Assembly: GCA_902617605.1 (NCBI GenBank)
Contig: CACMXO010000002.1
Location: forward strand, 1 to 64,000
DNA length: 64,000 nucleotides
From: an uncultured Prochlorococcus sp.
Lineage (GTDB): Bacteria; Cyanobacteriota; Cyanobacteriia; PCC-6307; Cyanobiaceae
Direction: 5' to 3'
How positions within the stretch are numbered: position 1 is the first letter of the stretch; every line of letters starts with the position of its first letter. The position numbers were made by a program, and so were the translations under genes. The notes beneath the pieces were generated by a model. That model did no database searches, was not told the origin of the DNA, and saw nothing but the letters and a program-made list of their open reading frames with translations. Of this stretch, positions 36,924-45,281 are shown one piece after another.

Positions 36924-37610
36924 ATGTCTAAGAAAGTCGCGAGTTTAAAAAATATATCTAAAACATATGGGAAAGAAGATCTAACTGTTAAAGCCTTAGA
37001 CAGCATAAACTTAGAAATTTATAAAGGTGATTATTTAGCTGTAATGGGAGCTAGTGGCTCAGGCAAAAGTACAGCTATGAATATTATTGGATGTCTAGAT
37101 AGACCATCTGGAGGTATTTATAAATTAAATGGAATTCCTGTTGAGAATTTATCTGATGATGAGCTCGCGGAAATACGTAACCAAAAATTAGGCTTTGTTT
37201 TTCAACAATTTCATCTTCTCTCAGACGCAACTGCTCTTGAAAACGTAACTTTGCCAATGATTTATGCTGGTATTGATCCTGAGCAAAGATTAGAGCGAGG
37301 TAAGAATGCCTTAACAAAAGTTGGCCTCTCAGAAAGAATGAATAATCGTCCAAACCAATTATCCGGAGGTCAACAACAACGAGTTGCTATTGCGAGGGCT
37401 ATTATAAATAACCCTGCAATTTTATTAGCAGACGAACCTACTGGAGCACTAGATTCAAAAACCACTGAAGATGTATTAGATCTTTTTGACAAACTGCATG
37501 AATCTGGAATAACTATAGTTTTAGTTACCCATGAAGATGAAGTTGCAAATCGCGCAAAAAAAATAGCCAAATTTAAAGATGGAAGAATAGTTGAATTAAA
37601 AGTAAATTAA
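36924..37610 (+). CDS. ABC transporter ATP-binding protein, LolD/MacB/DevA type
   Basis: A 228-residue ATPase of the class that works with MacB/DevC-type permeases. It shows Walker A MGASGSGKSTAMN (about 43-55), the Q-loop FVFQQFHLLSDATALENV, the signature NQLSGGQQQRVAIARA, Walker B ILLADEPTGALDSKT, and the switch segment VTHEDEVA. No partner permease follows: the next gene is birA on the other strand. In cyanobacteria DevBCA exporters move glycolipids or drugs; here the partner and substrate are unknown. It starts 16 bases after ndhB. Confidence 0.9.
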   Translation: MSKKVASLKNISKTYGKEDLTVKALDSINLEIYKGDYLAVMGASGSGKSTAMNIIGCLDRPSGGIYKLNGIPVENLSDDELAEIRNQKLGFVFQQFHLLSDATALENVTLPMIYAGIDPEQRLERGKNALTKVGLSERMNNRPNQLSGGQQQRVAIARAIINNPAILLADEPTGALDSKTTEDVLDLFDKLHESGITIVLVTHEDEVANRAKKIAKFKDGRIVELKVN

Positions 37611-37612
37611 AT

Positions 37613-38362
37613 TCAAAACCTTCTAATTACTTTCAGTTGAGTTTCATTTTCAATTCTTAAATTCCCATTGGAATCAATATCTTTAATTTTCCATGTATTA
37701 TGAGAATAACCACTAGGTAAAAAACTTTTAGTAAGAAACTTATTTGCAGATTTAATCACATATTCTCTCTTCTTATTACATTCAATTGAATCATGAAAAG
37801 CTTTAAGAACTTTGGCTGTCCAATAATGTTGATTAATATTCTTAGTCTGAAGTACTTTTGATAATGAAATACCCTCTGATGGAGTGTAATTAAAAACATT
37901 CATGCCAAGTCCTACTCTTACATAGATAATTTCTTTGCCTCGTGTTATCACCCTTGGTAAAAATCCAATTAACTTTTTTGAACCAAAAAAAATATCATTT
38001 GGCCATTTCAAACAAACATTTATATTTTCTTGTCTAAGCATTTCGCATAACTTAATACCTAAAGATAAATTAAATATTTGACATGCAAATTCTTTTGAAA
38101 ATATTGGGTAAGCTGCACTTAACCAAATCCCGCCTTTTGGAGAAACCCAAGTTTTTGAGTTTTGGCCAACCCCTGAAAACTGTTCTCTTGCAATTATCGC
38201 TAATGGCTGGTTTTTCTTTATTTCAGAATATTCAAGCAAGTTTGTTAGCTCATTTTCGGTATTTTTACATTTTATTTTGTAATGAAGTGTCCAGGTTGGA
38301 TATTGACCCTGAATTTTTTTTAAATAAAAAACTGTCTTAGCTGCAGGTCCAATAACTTTCAC
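37613..38362 (-). CDS. birA: Biotin-[acetyl-CoA-carboxylase] ligase, catalytic-only form
   Basis: Attaches biotin to the carboxyl carrier protein of acetyl-CoA carboxylase. The 249-residue protein lacks the N-terminal winged-helix repressor domain of the E. coli form, so it should not regulate biotin genes. The biotin loop that reads GRGRRGRKW in E. coli appears here as GVGQNSKTW, and the KWPNDIFFGSKKLIGFLPR segment with the catalytic Lys is conserved, as is RVGLGMNV. The C-terminal small beta domain is present. It converges on the ABC ATPase gene with 2 bases between stops. Confidence 0.87.
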   Translation of the reverse strand: MKVIGPAAKTVFYLKKIQGQYPTWTLHYKIKCKNTENELTNLLEYSEIKKNQPLAIIAREQFSGVGQNSKTWVSPKGGIWLSAAYPIFSKEFACQIFNLSLGIKLCEMLRQENINVCLKWPNDIFFGSKKLIGFLPRVITRGKEIIYVRVGLGMNVFNYTPSEGISLSKVLQTKNINQHYWTAKVLKAFHDSIECNKKREYVIKSANKFLTKSFLPSGYSHNTWKIKDIDSNGNLRIENETQLKVIRRF

Positions 38363-38437
38363 AAATTCTTTATTAAAACAACGAGCATCTTTTAAAAGAT
38401 TAGATTAACTTTAGTCTTAATAAGTAAATTTTACAAA

Positions 38438-38923
38438 TTGGACAAAAAGTATTTGCCAATAGTGAATAGCAGGAATCCACATCCATTAAAAAATTGTCTT
38501 GATAATTTCAAAAAATCATGCGGAGACTTAGATAAACTCTCTAAAATCAACGAAAACTGGAGGAACTTAATCGGCTTAGAACTATTTCAAGAATGTAAAC
38601 CATTAAATATTGAAAAAAAAATACTTACTATTGCAGTAAATCATCCACAGTGGCGCCAAGCCTTAATCTATAACAAGCATAAATTAAAAGAGAGAATCGA
38701 GAAAATTGGAATAACTTTGAATGAAATAAAAATAATCCAAAATTATGAAATTAAAAATAAAAATATCAAAGCTACTAATGCAAAGATAGTTTGGGAAAAG
38801 CATCCAAGCAGAATCAATCAAAATAATATGTGCATTTGTACTCTTTGCAATTCCCCTACTCCTGAGGGCGAAATCAAAAGATGGGGAAAGTGTTCTTTTT
38901 GTTGGAGAAAAATAAAAAATTAA
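38438..38923 (+). CDS. DUF721 (DciA-like) protein with C-terminal zinc-finger-like motif
   Basis: A 161-residue protein with a TTG start at 38438. Residues about 18-100 match the DUF721 pattern (NWRNLIGLELFQECKPLNI, then LTIAVNHPQWRQAL), the domain found in the DnaB helicase loader DciA. The C-terminus adds CTLCNSPTPEGEIKRWGKCSFCW, two CxxC pairs that could bind zinc. A DciA-like helicase loading role is plausible because cyanobacteria lack DnaC, but this is inference from the family. It converges on menG with 5 bases between stops. Confidence 0.8.
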   Translation: MDKKYLPIVNSRNPHPLKNCLDNFKKSCGDLDKLSKINENWRNLIGLELFQECKPLNIEKKILTIAVNHPQWRQALIYNKHKLKERIEKIGITLNEIKIIQNYEIKNKNIKATNAKIVWEKHPSRINQNNMCICTLCNSPTPEGEIKRWGKCSFCWRKIKN

Positions 38924-38928
38924 ATTAT

Positions 38929-39630
38929 TTATTTAGTTAAAATTAGTATTCCCATTTGCCCCCCCCAAATAGTTCTATATTTAGCTTTTTTAAATCCAAC
39001 TTCCTTAGCAATATTTATAAGCTCATTTTTCTTTGGAAAATTACTAATACTTTTTTCAATATATGCGTACTCTGGACCTAAATTAAAAAGGCGCGAAATG
39101 GTTACTACAATTAACCTTAAATAAATTTTCTGAAAAATATTGGATAAAGAATTTGTTTTTGAGTGATTAAAATCCAAAAATCCTGCCCTTCCCTTATCCT
39201 TCAAAAGATCAAAAACTTTTTTTATTCCTTCTTCAACATTATTCAAGTTTCTAAGTCCATATGACATGCAAATCCCATCAAAATTTTTTGAATAATCATT
39301 AATTTCTAATACATCTTTAATTTCCCACTTAATAAATTTATCTTTTTTAAGAACTGATTTTTTTTTTGCAATATTTAAGATATCCTCTGCACTGTCAATC
39401 CCAGTAATTGAACCTTTTGGACTAACTCTCTCAGAAATTAAGAATGCTAAATCTCCAGTTCCACAGCATAAATCAGCCCAATCTTCACCATTTAAAGGTT
39501 CCAATAAATTAACTAATTTCCTTTTCCATAATCTGTGCAGCCCAAAACTTAATAGATTATTTAAAAAGTCATATTTATATGAAATTTTATTAAATATATT
39601 TTTGACTTCGATAGTTTTCGTGAATTTCAT
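38929..39630 (-). CDS. menG: Demethylphylloquinone / quinone C-methyltransferase (UbiE/MenG family)
   Basis: SAM-dependent methyltransferase for the last step of phylloquinone (photosystem I A1 cofactor) synthesis. The 233-residue protein has the family start FNKISYKYDFLNNLLSFGLHRLWK, SAM motif I WADLCCGTGDLAF, GIDSAEDIL, ICMSYGLRNLNN, and the C-terminal KYRTIWGGQMGILIL. A run of eight G (38959-38966, seen as C on the plus strand) lies in the GGQ codons near the end, unusual for such AT-rich DNA. It is followed upstream by hisF on the same strand with a 45-base gap. Confidence 0.93.
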   Translation of the reverse strand: MKFTKTIEVKNIFNKISYKYDFLNNLLSFGLHRLWKRKLVNLLEPLNGEDWADLCCGTGDLAFLISERVSPKGSITGIDSAEDILNIAKKKSVLKKDKFIKWEIKDVLEINDYSKNFDGICMSYGLRNLNNVEEGIKKVFDLLKDKGRAGFLDFNHSKTNSLSNIFQKIYLRLIVVTISRLFNLGPEYAYIEKSISNFPKKNELINIAKEVGFKKAKYRTIWGGQMGILILTK

Positions 39631-39675
39631 TTTTAAATTTTTAACTTATTTCTTTTTAGTATTTAATAAAATTTT

Positions 39676-40446
39676 TTATTCATATGGTCTGATTGGAAGT
39701 TTTTTTCCGAGTAGGAAAGTCTTTATTTCTCTTAAAGAAAGTTTCTTATCATGAAGTAATGATGCTAAAAGTGCTGCTGATGCACTGCCTTTATTGAAAA
39801 CATCATAGATATCTTCTAAACAACCTGCTCCTCCAGAAGCAATCACTGGAATATTAACAATATTGGTAACAGATTCTGTCAAATTTAAATCATATCCATT
39901 CTGCGTTCCATCACCATCCATTGAAGTAAGCAAAATTTCCCCTGCGCCTAACTCCTCAACTTTCTTTGCCCAACTTAATACATCTATACCAGTATTTTCT
40001 CTCCCTCCTTGTACATATACCTCCCATTCATCATTCTTATTAACTTTTCTTTTAGCATCAATTGCTATCACGATACATTGATTACCAAATTCTCTAGAAC
40101 TTTTAAAAATTAAATCTGGATTTTTAACAGCAGAAGAATTCAAACTCACTTTGTCCGCTCCAGCTCTTAAAAGATCATTAATTGAAGAAACAGAATCTAT
40201 TCCTCCACCCACTGTAAATGGGATTTTTACTGATTTTGCGGTCCTCGAGACAAGGTCAAGTAATGTATTTCTATTTTCTACACTAGCTCTAATATCTAAG
40301 AATACTAATTCATCTGCGCCCTCATCAGAATACCTACAAGCCAATTCAACAGGATCGCCTGAGTCTCTCAAGTTAATAAAATTGACACCTTTAACCACTC
40401 TGCCATGGGCGACATCTAAACAAGGAATTAAACGAAGAGCTACCAT
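39676..40446 (-). CDS. hisF: Imidazole glycerol phosphate synthase cyclase subunit
   Basis: Cyclase half of the HisHF complex; it uses ammonia from HisH to form imidazole glycerol phosphate and AICAR in histidine synthesis. The 256-residue TIM barrel starts [20 protein letters not shown], with the catalytic Asp in [15 protein letters not shown], the second catalytic region [25 protein letters not shown], and VIASGGAGC. All family marks are present and length is standard. hisH is not in the neighbourhood. It is divergent from the PetP-like gene across 59 bases. Confidence 0.97.
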   Translation of the reverse strand: MVALRLIPCLDVAHGRVVKGVNFINLRDSGDPVELACRYSDEGADELVFLDIRASVENRNTLLDLVSRTAKSVKIPFTVGGGIDSVSSINDLLRAGADKVSLNSSAVKNPDLIFKSSREFGNQCIVIAIDAKRKVNKNDEWEVYVQGGRENTGIDVLSWAKKVEELGAGEILLTSMDGDGTQNGYDLNLTESVTNIVNIPVIASGGAGCLEDIYDVFNKGSASAALLASLLHDKKLSLREIKTFLLGKKLPIRPYE

Positions 40447-40505
40447 TTTAGTAAAAATTGTCCAAATGCTGTTAATCTTGCATAATAGCTTCCATTTTAC
40501 CTCTT

Positions 40506-40730
40506 ATGGCTGAAACAAAATTATTACCCAAAATCGGTAGTAAAATCAAAATTAACATTAACAAAGTAAAAGATAGACTACCAGCCAAATTAATCGATCA
40601 AATATCCTCGAATCCTAAAGCCGTAATAACAGGCTATAAAATGACAGACGGCAGAAGTATTGGGATCACCGCAAAATTTCAGAATGGTGAGCAAAATTGG
40701 TTTTTCCCAGAAGAAATTGAGAAAGGTTAA
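40506..40730 (+). CDS. PetP-like (DUF2862) small protein
   Basis: A 74-residue soluble protein with an SH3-like pattern: KIGSKIKININKVKDRLPAKL, then AVITGYKMTDGRSIGITAKF and NWFFPEEIEKG. This fits the cyanobacterial DUF2862 family, to which I believe the cytochrome b6f-associated protein PetP belongs; that link is from memory and should be checked. If correct, it would tune b6f and cyclic electron flow. It lies 8 bases before chlG on the same strand, so the two probably share a transcript, linking a photosynthetic electron transport factor with chlorophyll synthesis. Confidence 0.72.
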   Translation: MAETKLLPKIGSKIKININKVKDRLPAKLIDQISSNPKAVITGYKMTDGRSIGITAKFQNGEQNWFFPEEIEKG

Positions 40731-40738
40731 AGAGTAAA

Positions 40739-41686
40739 GTGAATGATCCAAAACAACTATTAGGAATTAAGGGTGCCTCTGAAACATCAAGTATATGGAA
40801 ACTCCGTATACAGTTAATGAAACCCATAACTTGGATCCCTTTGATATGGGGAGTTATTTGTGGAGCAGCTGCGAGTGGGAATTTTGAGTGGACATTTAGT
40901 AATGTTCTAGCTTCATTAGCATGTATGTTGATGAGTGGACCACTTCTGGCTGGTTATACCCAAACCATAAATGATTTTTTTGATAAAGAAATTGATGCAA
41001 TTAATGAACCAAATAGACCAATTCCTTCCGGCAAAATTTCAATTAAAGATGTAAAAATACAAATCTGGGTATTACTTATAGCGGGTTTAATAGTTGCTTT
41101 TCTATTAGATTTATATGCTAAGCACAGCTTCCCCTCCGTCTTACTTTTGGCATTAGGAGGTTCCTTTGTTAGTTATATATATTCTGCTCCACCACTCAAA
41201 TTAAAACAGAATGGTTGGCTTGGAAATTATGCATTAGGAGCATCTTATATAGCTTTACCTTGGTGGGCAGGACAGGCCTTGTTTGGGAAATTAACTATCG
41301 TGACGGCGATACTAACACTTGCTTATAGCCTCTCAGGACTTGGAATTGCTGTTATTAATGATTTCAAAAGTGTTGAAGGAGACTCAAAGCTAGGCTTAAA
41401 TTCTCTACCAGTAGTATTTGGAATTAAAAATGCAAGTAGAATAAGTGCAGGTCTGATTGACATTTTTCAATTAGCAATGGTTATAGTACTAGTCATTATT
41501 GGTCAACATTTAGCCTCAGTAATTTTGGTTTTATTGGTAATTCCACAAATTACATTCCAAGATATGTGGTTACTAAGAGATCCTCTAAAGTTTGATGTCA
41601 AATATCAAGCGAGTGCCCAACCCTTCCTTATAACTGGAATGTTAGTTACAGCTTTAGCAATAGGACATAGTTTTTTAGTTGCTTAA
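40739..41686 (+). CDS. chlG: Chlorophyll synthase
   Basis: UbiA-superfamily membrane enzyme that attaches the phytyl or geranylgeranyl chain to (divinyl-)chlorophyllide. The 315-residue protein starts with GTG at 40739. It shows the first prenyl-diphosphate motif NDFFDKEIDAINEPNRPIPSG, the second motif VINDFKSVEGDSKLG, and the KLKQNGWLGNYALGASYI and LPWWAGQALFG segments characteristic of ChlG. Prochlorococcus makes divinyl chlorophylls, and this enzyme would process those precursors. The stop overlaps the most upstream start of the penicillin-binding protein gene by 8 bases. Confidence 0.97.
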   Translation: MNDPKQLLGIKGASETSSIWKLRIQLMKPITWIPLIWGVICGAAASGNFEWTFSNVLASLACMLMSGPLLAGYTQTINDFFDKEIDAINEPNRPIPSGKISIKDVKIQIWVLLIAGLIVAFLLDLYAKHSFPSVLLLALGGSFVSYIYSAPPLKLKQNGWLGNYALGASYIALPWWAGQALFGKLTIVTAILTLAYSLSGLGIAVINDFKSVEGDSKLGLNSLPVVFGIKNASRISAGLIDIFQLAMVIVLVIIGQHLASVILVLLVIPQITFQDMWLLRDPLKFDVKYQASAQPFLITGMLVTALAIGHSFLVA

Positions 41687-43457
41687 GGTGCAAAAGATTA
41701 AATTCAAATCTTTTGTTTTAATAATTCCAATATTAATTTTGTCTGGAATATCTTTTTATTTTTTTAGTCTAATATTTAGTACGTTAAAATTTGACGTATC
41801 TAAAAATAAAAAGTTTCGGGAAACCAAATATTCTTATTTAATATCATCTTCTGATAATAAGATACTAAGCAAATTAAGCCGCAAATTTGAAATAAATAAT
41901 AGTCATCATAAAATTCCATTTTTTCTTAAACAATCTTTTATATCTTCCGAGGATAAAAGATTTTATAAACATAATGGAATAGATCTAAAAAGTATTTCAC
42001 GTGCCCTCATCCAAAATATTAGAAGTGGTTATGTTAAGGAGGGAGGAAGTACGATTACACAACAAGTTGCTAGATTACTTTTTCTAAATAATGATTTAAG
42101 TTTTCAAAGAAAAATCAAAGAAATATTTATATCACTCATACTTGAATTTAGATATGACAAAAATCAAATTTTAAAATTATATTTAAATAATATTTATCTA
42201 GGGTCAGGAGCATACGGGGTAGACGAGGCTGCCCAAGTTTATTTTGGAAAATTTATAGAAGAATTGACATTATCAGAGATCGCATTAATTGCAGGATTAG
42301 CTCCAGCTCCATCAATTTATTCACCTTATCAAAATTTAGAACTAGCTATTAAAAATAGAAATAAAGTTCTTGAATCAATGTATGTTGATGGATATATTTC
42401 TCTTGTAAATAAGAATCAGGCTATTAAAGAAAAAATAAAATTAAATTATCAAACAGATGATAATTTTTTAGATGATAAATTACTAATAAACTTTATTCTT
42501 CAGGAGACAGATAAAAGAATTGGAAGGAAAAATGATTATAAGTTTTTAAAAATTAAATCATCTATCAACAAAGATTGGCAAGAAAAAGGTCAAAAAATAT
42601 CAAGATATGCAGGGCCTAAAGAACTTGAATTTGGTCTGTTATCTATCGAATCAAATACAGGACTAATCAGGACAATGATAACCAGCAAAAATCCATCAAT
42701 TAATGAATACAATAGAGTGACTTCATCTGTAAGACCTTTGGGTTCTACTTTTAAAATAATCCCTTATGCTGCTGCATTAATAGATGGAATAAAATTAAGC
42801 GATAAATTTGAAGACTTGCCAATATGCTGGGAAAGTTATTGCCCAAAAAATTTTTCAGAAGACTATAGAGGTTCAATATCTTTGATTGAATCATTTAAAA
42901 GTTCTTCAAATATTGTTCCGATATCAATAACAAAAAAAATCGGTTTAAAAAATATTATTAATTTAGCTAATTCATTTGGACTAGGTTACGAGCAAGAATT
43001 TGAAGAATTCCCATCATTAGCTATTGGCTCTTACGGAGATAATCTTTTAAACATAACAAATGCGTATTCTGCAATAAACAATAATGGAAAGATTCAAAGC
43101 CCTGAAATCATAGAAAAAATAGAAACATTTAAAAAACAACCGATTTGGGAAAACAAATCTATTTCCAAGAAAATATTAGACTTAAAGATAAACAAGAAAC
43201 TTAATAAACTTCTTGAAAAATCTGTAAAAGAAGGCACTTCAAAAGCAGCCTCTATAAAAGGAAAGAAAATTTATGGGAAAACAGGAACATCAGATGGAAA
43301 TAAAGATCTCTGGTTTATTGGTTCCATTGATAACCTTACAACAGGGATCTGGATAGGTTACGACGATAACAAGGAATCTGAATTATCTAGTGGGAATGCA
43401 GCTTATTTATGGAAGAAGTTCATATCTGAAATTTATAAAATTCCAATTAAAAAATAA
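41679..43457 (+). CDS. Class A penicillin-binding protein (PBP1A family)
   Basis: Bifunctional peptidoglycan glycosyltransferase and transpeptidase of 592 residues. After a membrane anchor (about 11-36) the glycosyltransferase domain shows SSEDKRFYKHNGID with catalytic Glu91, GGSTITQQVARLL (122-134) and LYLNNIYLGSGAYG. The transpeptidase domain has GSTFK with nucleophile Ser356, SSN in FKSSSNIVP, and KTGTS (534-538). The TTG start at 41679 overlaps chlG; a GTG at 41688 is a reasonable alternative. It ends 9 bases before the convergent rsmB. The domain is shorter than many PBP1A proteins but complete. Confidence 0.94.
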   Translation: MLKVQKIKFKSFVLIIPILILSGISFYFFSLIFSTLKFDVSKNKKFRETKYSYLISSSDNKILSKLSRKFEINNSHHKIPFFLKQSFISSEDKRFYKHNGIDLKSISRALIQNIRSGYVKEGGSTITQQVARLLFLNNDLSFQRKIKEIFISLILEFRYDKNQILKLYLNNIYLGSGAYGVDEAAQVYFGKFIEELTLSEIALIAGLAPAPSIYSPYQNLELAIKNRNKVLESMYVDGYISLVNKNQAIKEKIKLNYQTDDNFLDDKLLINFILQETDKRIGRKNDYKFLKIKSSINKDWQEKGQKISRYAGPKELEFGLLSIESNTGLIRTMITSKNPSINEYNRVTSSVRPLGSTFKIIPYAAALIDGIKLSDKFEDLPICWESYCPKNFSEDYRGSISLIESFKSSSNIVPISITKKIGLKNIINLANSFGLGYEQEFEEFPSLAIGSYGDNLLNITNAYSAINNNGKIQSPEIIEKIETFKKQPIWENKSISKKILDLKINKKLNKLLEKSVKEGTSKAASIKGKKIYGKTGTSDGNKDLWFIGSIDNLTTGIWIGYDDNKESELSSGNAAYLWKKFISEIYKIPIKK

Positions 43458-43466
43458 ATTATATTT

Positions 43467-44783
43467 TTAAGATTTATAAGAAATTATTGCAGAATAAAAT
43501 CCATCACCAGGATAATCCAAGCTAGGTAAAATTTGCTTTTGGCTAACTAATTTTAAAGTTTTATTTTTTTCAATAAATCGTTCAATTAATAGATTATTTT
43601 CATCGGGACAAATAGTACAAGTTGAATAAACTAAAGTGCCATCTTTTTTCAAAAGAGGGAAAATACTCTCCAACAGTTTTTCCTGTAATAAAGTTAAAGA
43701 TTTTATTTTTTCTTTACTTAAAGACCATCTAGAATCTGGATTCCTGGATAGAGTTCCAATGCCTGAACATGGAGCATCTAATAAAATTTTATCAAAATAA
43801 GATATAAACTTAGGATTTAATTCAATCAAACTCGTAGCATCAGCCTTAAGGGTATTAACAGATTTCAAATTTAATCTTTCTAAATTTGATTGCAGTATTT
43901 TCAATCTTTTTGCTGATCTATCTACAGCGATGATTTCAGCACTATCATTTGTTAATTCTGCAAGGTGGGTAGACTTACTTCCTGGGGCTGCACAAGCATC
44001 TAAAATCTTTTCACCTTCTTTTGGATTTAAGAGAGGTGCTATCCACTGAGAAGATCTATCCTGAATTGTCCAAATTCCATCACTATATCCTGGTAAATTT
44101 TTTATAGATCTTGGATTAGATTTTAAAGTAATTCCATTATGTAAATCATTAATAATTTCAGCATCAATATTATTTTCATGAAGTACTTTCAAAAAGTGAT
44201 CTAAGTTAGTTTTTAATTGGTTAATTCTCAAATCAATTGATGGTTTTTTATTAAATGCCTTAATGATATTTTCAGCCTCGCTATTGCCGACCCATTTATA
44301 AAGATCCTTCACAAGCCATAATGGAAATGATTCAAGATATGAAATTCTCTCTTTTCTATCAGAAGATAATTCTGGAAAGATTTTTTGTTCTAATTTTCTT
44401 GATGCATTTCTCAATATCGCATTTACAGTTCCCGCTAAACCATTTAAATCTGTTTTTTTAGCTACTTCTACAGTGGTTGAAATAGCAGCAGGAAATGGGA
44501 TTTTATCCATTTTCAATAGTTGATACAAACCTATATGTAGAAGCCATCTTAACTTTGGAGGCTGCTTTTTATGAGTAATTTTTGATGTATGATCCGTCCA
44601 AAGATCAAGAAATTTTCTATACCTTATGCATCCAAAAGATAATTCCGTAATAAAAGCTATATCAAGAGGATTAAATTGATAATTTTTTAAAACCTTTTCA
44701 AGGGCATGATCAGAAAAATCACCAGAACTAACTTTTAATAAAATTTCCCAAGCTGCCTTTCTTTGTAAATATCCTCTGCTCAA
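43467..44783 (-). CDS. rsmB: 16S rRNA (cytosine-967-C5) methyltransferase
   Basis: Methylates C967 of 16S rRNA using SAM. The 438-residue protein has an N-terminal NusB-like helical domain (KAAWEILLKVSSGDFSDHAL) and a C-terminal Rossmann methyltransferase with DACAAPGSKSTHLAEL, VDRSAKRL, DAPCSGIGTLSRNPDSRW (motif IV Cys) and YSTCTICPDENN (motif VI catalytic Cys). All are typical of RsmB/Sun. It is the last gene of a minus-strand run that begins with the photolyase cluster, and converges on the penicillin-binding protein gene. Confidence 0.95.
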   Translation of the reverse strand: MSRGYLQRKAAWEILLKVSSGDFSDHALEKVLKNYQFNPLDIAFITELSFGCIRYRKFLDLWTDHTSKITHKKQPPKLRWLLHIGLYQLLKMDKIPFPAAISTTVEVAKKTDLNGLAGTVNAILRNASRKLEQKIFPELSSDRKERISYLESFPLWLVKDLYKWVGNSEAENIIKAFNKKPSIDLRINQLKTNLDHFLKVLHENNIDAEIINDLHNGITLKSNPRSIKNLPGYSDGIWTIQDRSSQWIAPLLNPKEGEKILDACAAPGSKSTHLAELTNDSAEIIAVDRSAKRLKILQSNLERLNLKSVNTLKADATSLIELNPKFISYFDKILLDAPCSGIGTLSRNPDSRWSLSKEKIKSLTLLQEKLLESIFPLLKKDGTLVYSTCTICPDENNLLIERFIEKNKTLKLVSQKQILPSLDYPGDGFYSAIISYKS

Positions 44784-44834
44784 AATATAATTAATTTTTT
44801 AAAGATAACTTTAATATACAAAAAATTTAAAAAT

Positions 44835-44978
44835 TTAAACTACTTTTTCAATTGAGGAATTGAACCAAATAAAACCTAAGATAGAGATAAGTGTTAGATT
44901 AAATCCAAAAAAAAGGAAAATATTTAAAGAGTGAATTCTTTCCCGAAAAAATAATTTTTTCTCTTCTTTATAGTTCAT
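44835..44978 (-). CDS. Small membrane protein, 47 aa, unknown
   Basis: Read directly from the sequence: ATG at 44978, TAA at 44835-44837, 47 residues. It starts with a charged stretch (MNYKEEKKLFFRERIHS) followed by one hydrophobic helix (about 19-39, with FGFNLTLISILGFIWF) and a short tail SSIEKVV. It fits between the 59-residue gene upstream (18-base gap) and rsmB downstream (51 bases), all on the minus strand. It has no recognised family. A positive, charged N-terminus and one span suggest a small membrane-bound accessory protein. Confidence 0.62.
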   Translation of the reverse strand: MNYKEEKKLFFRERIHSLNIFLFFGFNLTLISILGFIWFNSSIEKVV

Positions 44979-44996
44979 TAATAAAATAAAACCTGA

Positions 44997-45176
44997 TCAG
45001 GAATTTAAACGACAACCTATATTTATAGATCCTGCATCAAGCATTCTTCCTAATTTAATTGCTATAGATTCCTCCAATCTTGTGAAATTAGATTGATGTA
45101 TAGTTATCCAATCTAATTCAGAAAAAGTAATAATTCCCGTCGAATTACTTTTTAAAAAAAGTGTTCCAATTTCCAT
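44997..45176 (-). CDS. Small soluble protein, 59 aa, probably conserved in picocyanobacteria
   Basis: Read directly from the sequence: ATG at 45176, TGA at 44997-44999, 59 residues. Composition is balanced and looks like a folded small protein: MEIGTLFLKSNSTGIITFSE, then LDWITIHQSN, then a helix FTRLEESIAIKLGRML and a C-terminal AGSINIGCRLNS. I recall similar short proteins in marine Synechococcus but cannot verify that. It lies 105 bases after the photolyase stop and 18 bases before the 47-residue gene. Function is unknown. Confidence 0.66.
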   Translation of the reverse strand: MEIGTLFLKSNSTGIITFSELDWITIHQSNFTRLEESIAIKLGRMLDAGSINIGCRLNS

Positions 45177-45281
45177 TAGATAAATCTAATTTTTTCTAAG
45201 CTAACATCCGTACTTAATATTTCTTCATAACATAATATTCTTTTAATTTTTCAAAGACAACTGTAGGTTATTACTCTTAAT

